Source: Desulforamulus aeronauticus DSM 10349 (GTDB lineage Bacteria > Bacillota > Desulfotomaculia > Desulfotomaculales > Desulfotomaculaceae). From it: a stretch of 64,000 bases of DNA. The translations under genes and the position numbers were made by a program. How positions within the stretch are numbered: position 1 is the stretch's first letter; each line of letters opens with the position of its first letter. Positions 16,900 through 25,222 of the stretch are shown piece after piece. The notes beneath the pieces are model-generated. The model was not told where the DNA came from. It saw only the letters and a list, made by a program, of their open reading frames with translations, and did no database searches. The stretch spans positions 1 to 64,000 of the forward strand of contig NZ_FRAR01000022.1 of the NCBI RefSeq assembly GCF_900142375.1, read 5' to 3'.

Positions 16900-17271
16900 T
16901 TATTCATCTTTTTCGCAGACGGATCTTTTCAGGCCCATCAATTCACAATAATTGGGGGTCTCTCGCAGGGCCGAAGGTTTGATATTAGCGGTGGTGGCCT
17001 GCAGTAACTCCCCTAAATGCTGCTCCACCAATGGGTAAATCTGTTGCAAGCCACAGGCCTTTAGGGTGTACAGCACCAGTTTGCCATGTTTGACGCTTTC
17101 TATTAAGTCCGCCTGGCGCAAAATTTTTAAATGGTGCGACACCGCTGGTTGGGAGAGGCTAAGACCCTGCATGATTTCACAGACGCTTAGCTCCTGCCCC
17201 GAGAGCATTTGCAGGATGTTCAGCCGATGGGCATCCCCCAGGGCCTTATAAAGATTCACTAACCGTTCCAT
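16900..17271 (-). CDS. arsR: ArsR-family arsenite-responsive repressor of the acr3 operon
   Basis: A 123-residue winged-helix repressor: LYKALGDAHRLNILQML, then ELSVCEIMQGLSLSQPAVSHHLKILRQADL with the recognition helix, then the wing HGKLVLYTL. Only one Cys (SVCE) is in the classical alpha-3 position. Further Cys lie near the C-terminus (NYCELMGLKRSVCEKDE), so the As(III) site may use these instead. It starts 16 bases downstream of a perfect dyad and heads the acr3 operon. Confidence 0.92.
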   Translation of the reverse strand: MERLVNLYKALGDAHRLNILQMLSGQELSVCEIMQGLSLSQPAVSHHLKILRQADLIESVKHGKLVLYTLKACGLQQIYPLVEQHLGELLQATTANIKPSALRETPNYCELMGLKRSVCEKDE

Positions 17272-17286
17272 ATCTCACCACCTCAT

Positions 17287-17306
17287 ATATTTAAATGTTT
17301 AAATAT
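17287..17306 (-). promoter_or_regulatory. Palindromic ArsR operator before arsR-acr3
   Basis: ATATTTAAA-TG-TTTAAATAT is a perfect 9+9 dyad just upstream of the arsR start, in the AT-rich divergent region shared with the phosphoesterase gene. Confidence 0.6.
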
Positions 17307-17481
17307 GATTATTTATTATATTACTATTTAATGATATAATCAACTTGTACTCCGTTAAAAATTTTTAATGGTAACTTCACGGAACCTTAATTGCTTTTTG
17401 AAGCGGGTTAGACTAAAAATATTGCATAGCAAAAGATCACCAGGTTTCATAAAAACGAACAGAGGAGAGAAGACATCAGAC

Positions 17482-18201
17482 ATGAAGATTGCCATTTTTG
17501 CAGATGTACACAGTAACCTATTAGGCTTGCAAGCAGTGCTGGCGGATATTCGGCAAAGGGATGTAGACGCCACCTACTGTGTGGGGGATTTGGTGGGCTA
17601 TGGCCCTCGGCCCAATGAAGTAATCGACCTGCAGAGGCAGGAGAACATTCCCACCATCATGGGGAACTACGATGATGCCATCGGCAATATGCGGTTTATC
17701 TGCGGGTGTGACTATAAGAATGAACAGGCCAGGCAACTGGGGGAAAGCTCCATCCTCTGGACCAAAGAGCATACCTCCGAAGCAAATAAAGGATGGCTCC
17801 AGAAGTTGCCCGAGCGTTTGGCGTTTACTGCCGGTGGATTGAAATTCCTGTTGGTACACGGCAGCCCCCGTCAGCTGAATGAATACCTTTTTGAAAACAC
17901 ACCCGAAGAAACCCTCAAGCAGTTCTTAACGGAAAATCATTGTGATGTGCTGGTTTGCGGCCACACCCACTTGCCCTATCACAAGCAGGTGAACGGTGGG
18001 CATGTCATCAATGTCGGCAGTGCCGGGAAACCCAAACACGGCAATGCCAATGTGGGCTATGCTCTGGTAAATGTGACGGAAGGGAATTTGACCGTGGAGT
18101 TTATTCAGGTATCCTATGATTTTGAACAAACAGCCAGGGAAATCGAGGCCGTGGGCCTGCCGAAGGAATTTGCTGAGATTATTCGCACCGGGAAGGCCTA
18201 A
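17482..18201 (+). CDS. Calcineurin-like metallophosphoesterase (YfcE-like)
   Basis: A 239-residue soluble phosphodiesterase or phosphatase with the complete two-metal set: FADVHSN, GDLVGYGP, GNYDD, VHGSPR and CGHTHLP. This order is that of the MJ0936/YfcE group. The ATG at 17482 follows AGAGGAGAG; the frame is open further upstream but without a better start. The first base is about 210 from the divergent arsR, so they may share the operator region. A substrate cannot be named. Presence within an arsenic island may be chance. Confidence 0.9.
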   Translation: MKIAIFADVHSNLLGLQAVLADIRQRDVDATYCVGDLVGYGPRPNEVIDLQRQENIPTIMGNYDDAIGNMRFICGCDYKNEQARQLGESSILWTKEHTSEANKGWLQKLPERLAFTAGGLKFLLVHGSPRQLNEYLFENTPEETLKQFLTENHCDVLVCGHTHLPYHKQVNGGHVINVGSAGKPKHGNANVGYALVNVTEGNLTVEFIQVSYDFEQTAREIEAVGLPKEFAEIIRTGKA

Positions 18202-18305
18202 AGATTCACGTAATGGGCTTTTTATTTTCACGCTAACCGCCATCAACTGGTTTTATCATAGAAAGTGTTATATAATAATATTAGAATGAACTAGGCGGTG
18301 ACGTG

Positions 18306-18632
18306 ATGCAAGAAAAAATAGCCCAACGAAAAGCAGATTTATTTAAAGCCATTTCTCATCCCACCCGTATCCGCATTTTGGATTTGCTCAGTGATGGTGA
18401 GCATTGTGTGTGCGATATCTTTGAAGGTCTCAATGTGGAACAGGCCAATACTTCCCAGCACCTGTCGGTGATGAAAAAGCAAGGCATCTTGCAGAGCAGA
18501 AAAGAGGGACTGCGGGTGATCTACAGCATCAAAAACCCGGAAGTCATTGAGATGCTGGAATTGGCCAATCAAATCCTGAAAAAAGAAGCGGACGAAGCCA
18601 TGAGCACCTTTGCAGGCGTAGCGGAAAAATAG
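18306..18632 (+). CDS. arsR: ArsR-family repressor with CVC metal/metalloid motif
   Basis: A 108-residue ArsR-type regulator: LFKAISHPTRIRILDLLSDGEHCVCDIFEGL contains the CVCD site in helix 3, and NVEQANTSQHLSVMKKQGIL is the recognition region. The Cys-x-Cys in helix 3 is the classic As(III)/Sb(III) position. ATG 18306 is preferred over GTG 18303; AGGCGGTGA lies upstream. It is followed by its own terminator, so it is a single-gene unit. Its target could be the neighbouring arsR-arsM operon or itself. Confidence 0.9.
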   Translation: MQEKIAQRKADLFKAISHPTRIRILDLLSDGEHCVCDIFEGLNVEQANTSQHLSVMKKQGILQSRKEGLRVIYSIKNPEVIEMLELANQILKKEADEAMSTFAGVAEK

Positions 18633-18640
18633 TGTCACAG

Positions 18641-18668
18641 CACTCCACAGATTTGTGGGGTGTTTTTT
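18641..18668 (+). terminator. Terminator after arsR (18306)
   Basis: CACTCCACA / TGTGGGGTG hairpin with a 4-nt loop and TTTTTTG run. Confidence 0.85.
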
Positions 18669-18687
18669 GTTTCTACCCTTGCTTTCC

Positions 18688-18703
18688 ATCAAAAAAAATT
18701 GAT
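18688..18703 (+). promoter_or_regulatory. ArsR operator 1, before arsR of the arsM operon
   Basis: ATCAA-N6-TTGAT followed by ATGA, 12 bases before the arsR ATG. The same element with identical spacing recurs before arsM at 19048. This dyad type is known for Bacillus ars operators. Confidence 0.65.
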
Positions 18704-18714
18704 ATGATGGGGTT

Positions 18715-19029
18715 ATGAACAACAATGTGAAAATTGCCAAAGCACTGAGTGACCCCATTCGCTACAAAATTATGCTGATGTTGGCCCAGAGTGAGGCTGG
18801 TTGTTGTCCCATACCCGGTGTGGAAGATCAGCGGCCAGGTTTATGTAATTGTGAGCTCATGACAGAGCTGGGTCTTATCCAATCCAGGGTGTCCTATCAC
18901 ATGAAAGAACTGGTGGAGGCAGGGTTAGTGACCGAGGAACCCAGGGGGAAGTGGAAGATGTATTTTATCAATACCAAGAGCTTGCGACAATTCATGGAGC
19001 AGCTAAACCAGGATTTTGCCCTGAGGTAA
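18715..19029 (+). CDS. arsR: ArsR-family repressor upstream of arsM
   Basis: A 104-residue ArsR protein: IAKALSDPIRYKIMLML, then a Cys-rich insertion GCCPIPG...LCNCELM that carries two Cys pairs, then SRVSYHMKELVEAGLV and the wing GKWKMYFI. This is the subgroup that binds As(III) through Cys in this loop. Start at ATG 18715; no strong ribosome site is visible beyond GATGGGG. The next gene is arsM, 51 bases on, with a second copy of the operator between. Confidence 0.9.
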   Translation: MNNNVKIAKALSDPIRYKIMLMLAQSEAGCCPIPGVEDQRPGLCNCELMTELGLIQSRVSYHMKELVEAGLVTEEPRGKWKMYFINTKSLRQFMEQLNQDFALR

Positions 19030-19047
19030 ATTTTTTTGGGTGGATCA

Positions 19048-19063
19048 ATCAAAAAAACTTGAT
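19048..19063 (+). promoter_or_regulatory. ArsR operator 2, before arsM
   Basis: ATCAA-N6-TTGAT followed by ATGA, matching the copy at 18688. It sits right before the arsM ribosome site, so arsM can be repressed separately from arsR. Confidence 0.6.
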
Positions 19064-19080
19064 ATGAAGGAGGGTTTTGA

Positions 19081-19899
19081 ATGAATGAAAGTATCCGGGA
19101 AATGGTGCGGCAAAGTTATGCCAGAGCCATCAGCCAAAAGGGTGGCGGTTGTTGTGGGGGTAGCAGTTGCTGCTGTGGGTCCACAGACCAGTCCAACCCC
19201 ATTACCGGCGGGCTTTACGGCTCGGAGCAGGTGGCAGGCTTGCCAGAGGATTTGGTGGCCAATACCTTTGGCTGTGGCAACCCCACGGCCCTGGCAGAAC
19301 TCCATCCCGGCGAAGTGGTACTGGATTTAGGCAGCGGGGCGGGGCTTGATGTATTGCTATCGGCCCGCCGGGTGGGTCCTACGGGTAAGGCCTATGGCTT
19401 AGATATGACCGATGAAATGCTGGCCGAAGCCAGGGCGAACCAAGCGAAGGCTGGTATCACCAATGTGGAGTTTTTAAAAGGTCACCTGGAGGCAATCCCT
19501 CTGCCAGATCATTGCATCGATGTGATTATTTCTAACTGTGTAATCAATCTTTCGGCAGATAAAGATCAGGCCCTGCGGGAGGCCTATCGGGTATTAAAGC
19601 CAGGTGGACGCTTGGCGGTGTCTGATATTGTTTTAACCAGGCCCTTACCAGAAAGACTGCAGCAGGATTTACTGGCCTGGGCCGGTTGTATAGCCGGTGC
19701 CCTGCAGGAACAGGAATACCGAGAGAAGCTAGCTGCCGCTGGCTTTGCGGATAGCGAAGTACAGGTGACCCGAGTCTACGATTTCACCGGTGCCCAGGGC
19801 CAACAGATTTTGCCCAATTCTTCGGAGGAAGAGCGACAGGAGATCCAGGGGGCAGTGGTCAGTGCCTTCATCCGGGCTAAGAAGCCGCCGATGAAGTGA
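19081..19899 (+). CDS. arsM: As(III) S-adenosylmethionine methyltransferase ArsM
   Basis: A 272-residue cytoplasmic enzyme that methylates arsenite to methylarsenicals using SAM. The N-terminus has Cys clusters [13 protein letters not shown]; the SAM-binding motif is [18 protein letters not shown]. The conserved As(III) Cys residues appear in [17 protein letters not shown] and WAGCIAGAL, as in characterised ArsM. It is in an operon with arsR upstream and a frameshifted arsN2-like gene downstream. Start at ATG 19081 with GAAGGAGGG. It differs clearly from the second arsM at 49912. Confidence 0.95.
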   Translation: MNESIREMVRQSYARAISQKGGGCCGGSSCCCGSTDQSNPITGGLYGSEQVAGLPEDLVANTFGCGNPTALAELHPGEVVLDLGSGAGLDVLLSARRVGPTGKAYGLDMTDEMLAEARANQAKAGITNVEFLKGHLEAIPLPDHCIDVIISNCVINLSADKDQALREAYRVLKPGGRLAVSDIVLTRPLPERLQQDLLAWAGCIAGALQEQEYREKLAAAGFADSEVQVTRVYDFTGAQGQQILPNSSEEERQEIQGAVVSAFIRAKKPPMK

Positions 19900-19926
19900 C
19901 TGCCGGGCGTAGATTATCATATTAGA

Positions 19927-20360
19927 ATGGCCACTGACCGAGATTACCCAGCGATTTGCCACCTTTTGCAATTGTGTCACTTACCCACCGAAGGCGTTAA
20001 GGGGAATTTGACTAATCTCTTGGTGGCGGAATCTCCCAGCGTGCTTATCGGTATGATTGGCCTAGAACAATTTGGCACGGCTGTATTGCTACGTCTTAAG
20101 CGGTGGACTCGGCACAGCGTAAGGGGGGCATTGCGATGGCCCTGGTAAATGAAACACTAAACCGTGCCCGTAGCAGGGGTGGGCAGGAGGCTTATCTATT
20201 AACCAACACCGCCGAAAAGTTTATGGCAAGATGGGGATTTACAAGGATCGAGCGGCAACAAATACCAAGAGATTTACTACAACATTCGGCATTGAGCTAT
20301 CCCATTTTCATAACCTTCCGAATGATAAAAGAAAATCTAACATTTATCCCCATCCACTAA
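19927..20360 (+). pseudogene. arsN2: Frameshifted GNAT acetyltransferase of the ArsN2 type
   Basis: Two overlapping frames together read as one small N-acetyltransferase. The first gives MATDRDYPAICHLLQLCHL to GMIGLEQFGTAVLLR. After a one-base loss near 20096-20102, the second gives AVDSAQRKGGIAMALV (acetyl-CoA loop) and EAYLLTNTAEKFMARWGF to IPRDLLQHSALSY. ArsN2-type genes are commonly last in arsR-arsM type operons, where they are thought to acetylate arsenical amino compounds. The shift removes the acetyl-CoA site from the first frame, so it is probably inactive. The C-terminus is also unusual, as the frame runs into the CBASS remnant. Confidence 0.75.
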
Positions 20361-20383
20361 ATAAAAATAACTCATTATTTGAT

Positions 20384-21298
20384 ATGACGCCTATTAGTAT
20401 ACAGAGGTTTGACAAAGGGTACATCCTTCCTAGGGCTGGTTCGAACAGTACTCTATCTGATAAGAAAGTATTGCTAATTGGGTGTGGTTCAGTAGGTAGC
20501 CACATAGCGTTAGAGCTAGTAAGAGCGGGGGTAATGAATCTAACCCTTGTAGATAAAGACCTTTTTCATATTGAAAATGTTTATAGGCATGCACTGGGGG
20601 TTTCTTCCCTTTATGAAGCAGTCAAGAACAAGGAGAATGAAGAATATTATAGTTTACCAAAAGTTATAGGGCTGAAGCGAGAAATTGAGTCTAAATTCCC
20701 CTATGTAATAGTGAAGTGCCACCAAGATAGCATTGAGGAATTAATAGTGGGAAAAATGATTGAACCTACCGAATACGATCTGATTGTGATTGCCTTAGGT
20801 AATCCAACCATTGAATTATATCTTAATGATTACTTTCATAATTTGTCAAACTGTCCTCCGGTGATTTTTACATGGCTTGAGGCATTAGGAATTGGAGGAC
20901 ATGCTATTTTAACGAAAAACAATAACAAGGCTGGTTGTTTGAATTGCCTATATCTTGACACAAGTGGTTTGAAGACAGACCTATTCAATAGGGCATCGTT
21001 TGCTGCAGCAAGACAGTTTTTCGGGAAAATAATTGCCGGATGTGGAAGCGTTTTTACTCCCTATGGCTCAATGGATGCGATAAGTACTGCAATCCTCGCA
21101 ACTAGGCTAGCGACGGACACTCTACTAGGGCGTGAGGTGGATTGCCCCCTTTTATCTTGGAAAGGAGAGAGCCGAGTTTTTTTAGAACATGGATATATAT
21201 TGTCGGATAGATATAAGCTAAATAATGAAACATTATATAGTCTCAGATATAGCTACAAGAAAGACCAATGTGAGGTTTGTGGAATCAGAGGTGATTAG
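20384..21298 (+). CDS. E1/ThiF-like enzyme; probable C-terminal half of CBASS Cap2, 5'-truncated
   Basis: The protein reads QRFDKGYILPRAG, then the adenylation fold KKVLLIGCGSVGSHIALELVRAG (nucleotide loop) and LVDKDLFHIENVYRHALG, then CLNC, the AGCGSVFTPYGSMDA segment and a terminal CEVCG. CLNC and CEVC form the usual E1 zinc pair, and the Cys of AGCGSVF is a candidate catalytic Cys. This matches the E1 half of Cap2, which normally carries an N-terminal E2 domain and attaches CD-NTase to target. Here no E2 is present: upstream is the arsN2 pseudogene. ATG 20384 is the best start but lacks a ribosome site. It is followed by Cap3 and Cap5 homologues. Confidence 0.75.
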   Translation: MTPISIQRFDKGYILPRAGSNSTLSDKKVLLIGCGSVGSHIALELVRAGVMNLTLVDKDLFHIENVYRHALGVSSLYEAVKNKENEEYYSLPKVIGLKREIESKFPYVIVKCHQDSIEELIVGKMIEPTEYDLIVIALGNPTIELYLNDYFHNLSNCPPVIFTWLEALGIGGHAILTKNNNKAGCLNCLYLDTSGLKTDLFNRASFAAARQFFGKIIAGCGSVFTPYGSMDAISTAILATRLATDTLLGREVDCPLLSWKGESRVFLEHGYILSDRYKLNNETLYSLRYSYKKDQCEVCGIRGD

Positions 21299-21307
21299 AC
21301 TATAACG

Positions 21308-21813
21308 ATTTTAAATTCATTAGTTTATAATCGTAGTAATACAGGTTATATCAAGATCTGTCGGGGAGCTCTTAGGAAGATGGTGACATATTCTCAGGTT
21401 ATTCATGATAACCACGAAGGTGGGGGACTACTTTTAGGTCGGCTCATTATTGACTGTAACGATGTTGTTGTTGACGATATAACTGTCCCCAATATAGAAG
21501 ACCAGAGTGGGAGATTCTTTTTCTTGAGAAAGGGTTTAGCACATCAAGAAAAATTAAAAATAAGATGGTTGCAAAGTAACGGCACTTGTAATTATTTGGG
21601 GGAATGGCACACCCACCCAGAAGCTATTCCTAGACCTTCTAACCAAGACATATCTAATTGGAAGCGAATTCTTCGGGAAACTAAGTTTGAAAGTGGTATC
21701 TATTCTTTATAATTATTGGAACACGGGCTATAGGCGTATGGGAAGGTAAAAAGGATAATCTAGATATATTAGAGCTCACTGTAGAAACTAGAAAGAGTGG
21801 GGGAGTTGTATGA
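21308..21813 (+). pseudogene. Cap3-like JAB/JAMM isopeptidase, frameshifted and with no normal start
   Basis: The JAMM metal site GEWHTHPEAIPRPSNQD is intact, as is EGGGLLLGR. The fold clearly begins near ILNSLVYNRSNTGYIKICRGAL, where only ATA 21302 or ATT 21308 could start; the first ATG (21380) would cut into the domain. Near 21704 the frame hits TAA. Moving to the other frame restores FIIIGTRAIGVWEGKKDNL and ends in TGA, overlapping the next ATG by ATGA. One lost base explains this; a -1 programmed shift is less likely. In CBASS, Cap3 removes Cap2-made conjugates. Confidence 0.7.
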
Positions 21814-22910
21814 GCAAACCGAGAAAAAATCTCAAAGCAGCTGAAGAGAATTTTTTATGGGTGTCATCGGGAGGAATTTGTGCCTTTGATGGCTGCCATC
21901 AGCCATTAGTGTTTGACGACATAGGGACAATAGTAAATGTAGCTGATAAAGCTCATGTCATTGCCCATAGCACAGATGGACCTCGGGGCGATGAACGGGA
22001 AAAGTATGGTCTTAGTGAAGACGATATAGATAGTCACAAAAATCTTATACTTTTCTGTAAAATCCATCATAAAATTGTGGATGCTAATGAAGAGAAATAT
22101 ACTCCAGATACTCTTTTTGAAATGAAAAGAAAGCACGAAGCTTGGGTACGAACCAGACTTCAGGAAGTCCAAAATTCGATAGCTATAATCCATAAGACAA
22201 TGGGACCCCCTGTCGATCATATTACTCTAGCTAGCAAACATAAAATGTTGGGATCGGTTTCACTTCAAGAAAGACTTGATGCTTCGACGGATATTCCTTG
22301 GGACCAGATTAAGGATAAAAACATTTTGAAATATAGAGAAACTCTAGATTTAATGAAAAAGTATGAAGGGACTGTTATTGATGTTTTTCCATTATCTCAG
22401 ATTCCCTTACTAATTCATTTAGGTAGTTTAATTACCGATACTATCCCAGTAAATATTTACCAATATGATCGAAGCATTCAGGAATGGGTACTCGGCTCAC
22501 CTGAAAATATCTTACTCGAAGAGTTAGGGCTAAAAGCCAATAAAACTATAAAGGGTTCCAAGATTCTTATTGTTTCAATAGGCATAACAAGTAAGATTGA
22601 AAGTGACGATATTATAGATGTGGTAAATTTAGAGGAATCTGATTTTCTTGAAATTACGGTAGAAGAACCGAAGGTCGATAAAGTAATTTTTAGTGAGCAA
22701 GTAGCAAAAGTAAAAAGTTGTTTCAAAAGAAATGTTGAGGAGTTAATACAAAAAAAACGGTACAATGAAATCCATCTTTTCTATGCAGGGCCAGCGGGGC
22801 TTGCAGTGGAAATCGGAAGATCAGTTAACGCAAACATGTGGCCTCATGTTAATCTATATCATTTTAGGTATAGAAATCAGCCCAAACATGAGAGAACCTT
22901 CAGTATATGA
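21810..22910 (+). CDS. cap5: HNH-SAVED nuclease effector (CBASS Cap5-like)
   Basis: A 366-residue full-length protein. Residues about 15-110 form an HNH nuclease: GGICAFDGC, KAHVIAHSTDGPRGD, NLILFCKIHHKIVD and EMKRKHEAW give the zinc and catalytic His/Asn residues. The rest, ending in NEIHLFYAGPAGLAVEIGRSV and VNLYHFRY, is a SAVED domain, which binds cyclic di- or trinucleotides and switches on double-strand DNA cleavage. The ribosome site GTGGGGGAG precedes ATG 21810, which overlaps the JAB frame. No cyclic-nucleotide synthase is seen, so the activator must come from elsewhere or the gene is an orphan. Confidence 0.88.
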   Translation: MSKPRKNLKAAEENFLWVSSGGICAFDGCHQPLVFDDIGTIVNVADKAHVIAHSTDGPRGDEREKYGLSEDDIDSHKNLILFCKIHHKIVDANEEKYTPDTLFEMKRKHEAWVRTRLQEVQNSIAIIHKTMGPPVDHITLASKHKMLGSVSLQERLDASTDIPWDQIKDKNILKYRETLDLMKKYEGTVIDVFPLSQIPLLIHLGSLITDTIPVNIYQYDRSIQEWVLGSPENILLEELGLKANKTIKGSKILIVSIGITSKIESDDIIDVVNLEESDFLEITVEEPKVDKVIFSEQVAKVKSCFKRNVEELIQKKRYNEIHLFYAGPAGLAVEIGRSVNANMWPHVNLYHFRYRNQPKHERTFSI

Positions 22911-22978
22911 CGTTAAATAATTGTGCAGAAAATACGATCAGTAGGGGACTATATTGCTTTATCATGTATCAAGTGTAT

Positions 22979-23066
22979 CATTCGACAACTAAATGTGTTC
23001 TCATACTGTTTAAACAACTTAAAAAGAGCAAAGTAATCATACGGGAACGCATTTAGTTGTCGAATG
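22979..23066. repeat. 88-bp unit with near-perfect 22-bp inverted ends
   Basis: CATTCGACAACTAAATG (22979-22995) pairs exactly with CATTTAGTTGTCGAATG (23050-23066), and GTTC/GAAC extend it past one mismatch. The 44-base middle is AT-rich. It may be a miniature transposon end pair, a solo element scar or a large hairpin. It lies 68 bases after cap5. No other feature is seen in 22911-23257. Confidence 0.6.
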
Positions 23067-23257
23067 GGAAGGGATTTACTTATATGATGTGAGATACTAT
23101 ATTCTACTAAATTCATATTCAGAAAACCATTATAGTTTACATAAAATAATTATTGTAAACTAATTAAATATCTAGAGATTTTGAGGATTTAGAGGAAGTA
23201 TAAACCTTATCTGAAGAAATAAGTATTCCTGATTCTATGTGGTAAAGGAGTGTTTAA

Positions 23258-24199
23258 ATGAAGCTGGAGGAAAGGATTGTAGGAGGTATTTTAGGTGTCG
23301 TGGTGGGGGATGCCTTAGGATTACCCGTTCAATTTCTCTCCAGGGAAGAGGTTCGGCATAAGCCAATTACAGAAATGACCAGTAACAGAACTTTAGGCCT
23401 GCCGCCAGGAACTTGGTCGGACGATTCTTCCCTGACATTGTGCCTTATGGAAAGCTTAACCGAAAAAGGATATAGCCCCAGTGATATCGGTAATAAATTT
23501 ATCCGCTGGTACCAAGAGGGGTACTGGACCCCCTTTGGTAAAGCCTTTGATATCGGAAGGGCTACACGGAGGGCAATGGAAAACTTACTTGATGGAATAG
23601 AGCCACTGCAGGCCGGACTGACCGATGAAAGAAGTAATGGTAATGGATCTTTAATGCGTATTTTGCCGGCAGCCCTATACTTTGCCAAGGTTGAAGATCG
23701 TGAAATGATAAAAAGGATTTGCGAAATATCTTGCATCACACACGCTCATCCCCGCAGCCAGTTAGCCTGTTGTTTGTATGCTTTAATAGTGAAGGAACTT
23801 CTAGCTGGCAAGGACCCGGCAAGTGCTTATAACAAAATGAGAGAGAAAACAGTTACACTAGTAGCTGGGAATCATCTTGCCGACGAGTTACCGCATTTTA
23901 AACGAGTGATAGATGGCACACTGCCTAAGCTGCCGGAAGTAGAAATTAATTCTGGGGGATATGTGGTTGATACCCTTGAGGCTGCTATCTGGTGCTTATT
24001 AAATAACAACAACTTTACAGATACCCTGCTAGCAGCCGTAAATCTTGGTGAGGACACAGACACAGTAGGAGCAGTAACCGGTGGGCTAGCCGGAGTTTAT
24101 TACGGCTATAACAGTATCCCCCAGGAGTGGCTAAGGCCGATTAGTCATTTAAAGCAAGTAACTGATTTAAGTAAACGTTTTGTTCGTGCTCTTGCTTAG
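23258..24199 (+). CDS. ADP-ribosylglycohydrolase (DraG-like)
   Basis: A 313-residue hydrolase that should remove ADP-ribose from proteins or nucleic acids. The N-terminal GGILGVVVGDALGLP, WSDDSSLTLC, NGNGSLMRILP and the C-terminal GEDTDTVGAVTGGLAG hold the acidic residues that bind the two metal ions in DraG/ARH enzymes. Length is usual for the family. No ADP-ribosyltransferase is nearby. Start at ATG 23258 with AAAGGAGTG. It could be an antitoxin-like or phage-related enzyme given the CBASS remnant next door, but that is inference. Confidence 0.92.
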   Translation: MKLEERIVGGILGVVVGDALGLPVQFLSREEVRHKPITEMTSNRTLGLPPGTWSDDSSLTLCLMESLTEKGYSPSDIGNKFIRWYQEGYWTPFGKAFDIGRATRRAMENLLDGIEPLQAGLTDERSNGNGSLMRILPAALYFAKVEDREMIKRICEISCITHAHPRSQLACCLYALIVKELLAGKDPASAYNKMREKTVTLVAGNHLADELPHFKRVIDGTLPKLPEVEINSGGYVVDTLEAAIWCLLNNNNFTDTLLAAVNLGEDTDTVGAVTGGLAGVYYGYNSIPQEWLRPISHLKQVTDLSKRFVRALA

Positions 24200-24399
24200 G
24201 ATTTTTTCATTTTGACAGCAAACACCTATGATTTAAGATACTCAGAGTTTTTAGAATCACTAAGAGTCAATTTTCCATTGGCTTTTTTAATTTTTAATGG
24301 TTGAAAATTTACAAAAGTATTATAATATCCACTTAGAAGCCATACCGTTGAGATTATCAAGTTTCTAATTTACTATAATTATTCAAGGAGACATTACAA

Positions 24400-25107
24400 A
24401 TGGAATTAAACCAAATTATGGACGAACTAAAGTCACTTGGTACAGAGCGTACGAAAAAAATTTATATGAGCAATGGTGCGCAAGAGCCGGTTTTTGGCGT
24501 AACCATAAGTGCTATGAAGCCTATTTTTAAGAAGCTAAAATACAACCAGCCTTTGGCAGAGCAGCTTTATGCAACAGGAAATTATGATGCCATGTATTTG
24601 GCGGGCATGATAGCAGAGCCAAAGAAAATGGCCGAAGAAGATTTTAACCGCTGGATAGAAGGCGCTTATTTTTATATGATTTCGGACTATATTGTAGCAG
24701 TAACCCTTGCCGAAACAGATATTGCCTTCACCGTTGCCGACCACTGGATCGATAGCGGAAAAGAATTAATAATGTCGGCTGGCTGGAGTTGCTATGATTG
24801 GTTATTAGGCACTCGTAAAGACAGTGAATTTGATAAGGACAAACTACTGGCAATGCTTATTAAGGTACGTGATACGATACACAACCAGCCAAACCGTACT
24901 AAACATGCCATGAACAATTTTATCATGTCTGTTGGCATTTCATATTTGCCACTTCATGAAGAAGCAAGGAAAATTGCTCAAGAAGTAGGAAAAGTAGATG
25001 TTTTTAAGGGACAAACCCTCTGCCAAACGAATGTTGCAGCACAATATATTCAAAATGCAGTTGATAAAGGAAAACTAGGCTTTAAACGTAAAAATGTAAG
25101 ATGTTAA
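24400..25107 (+). CDS. DNA alkylation repair family protein (AlkD-like HEAT repeats)
   Basis: A 235-residue all-helical protein of the ALK-repeat family, monofunctional glycosylases that remove bulky alkylated bases without base flipping in AlkD. Visible features are the opening LKSLGTERTKKIYMSNG, then helical pairs including YNQPLAEQLYATGNYDAMYLAGMIAE, WSCYDWLLG, and the TKHAMNNFIMSVGISY segment. The Trp/Asp residues typical of the active cleft (SAGWSCYDW) are present. Start at ATG 24400 behind AAGGAG. Single-gene unit with its own terminator. Confidence 0.8.
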   Translation: MELNQIMDELKSLGTERTKKIYMSNGAQEPVFGVTISAMKPIFKKLKYNQPLAEQLYATGNYDAMYLAGMIAEPKKMAEEDFNRWIEGAYFYMISDYIVAVTLAETDIAFTVADHWIDSGKELIMSAGWSCYDWLLGTRKDSEFDKDKLLAMLIKVRDTIHNQPNRTKHAMNNFIMSVGISYLPLHEEARKIAQEVGKVDVFKGQTLCQTNVAAQYIQNAVDKGKLGFKRKNVRC

Positions 25108-25178
25108 TGTGGCAGGCACCGAAAACAAAAAGCGAAGTCAGAGCAGCGCGGTGAAACGGATTATAAGTAAGTTAAGTA

Positions 25179-25222
25179 AGTAAAAAGCCAAAGGTGTTTT
25201 TTTGCTCCTTCGGCTTTTTACT
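25179..25222. terminator. Terminator between alkylation-repair gene and small minus-strand ORF
   Basis: AGTAAAAAGCC / GGCTTTTTACT, 11-bp stem with AT-rich loop. It serves both converging transcripts. Confidence 0.75.

Noticed and set aside
23258-24199. ADP-ribosylglycohydrolase as part of the CBASS operon
   Set aside because: It is separated by about 350 bases with an inverted-repeat element and has its own ribosome site; family members are common outside defence loci.
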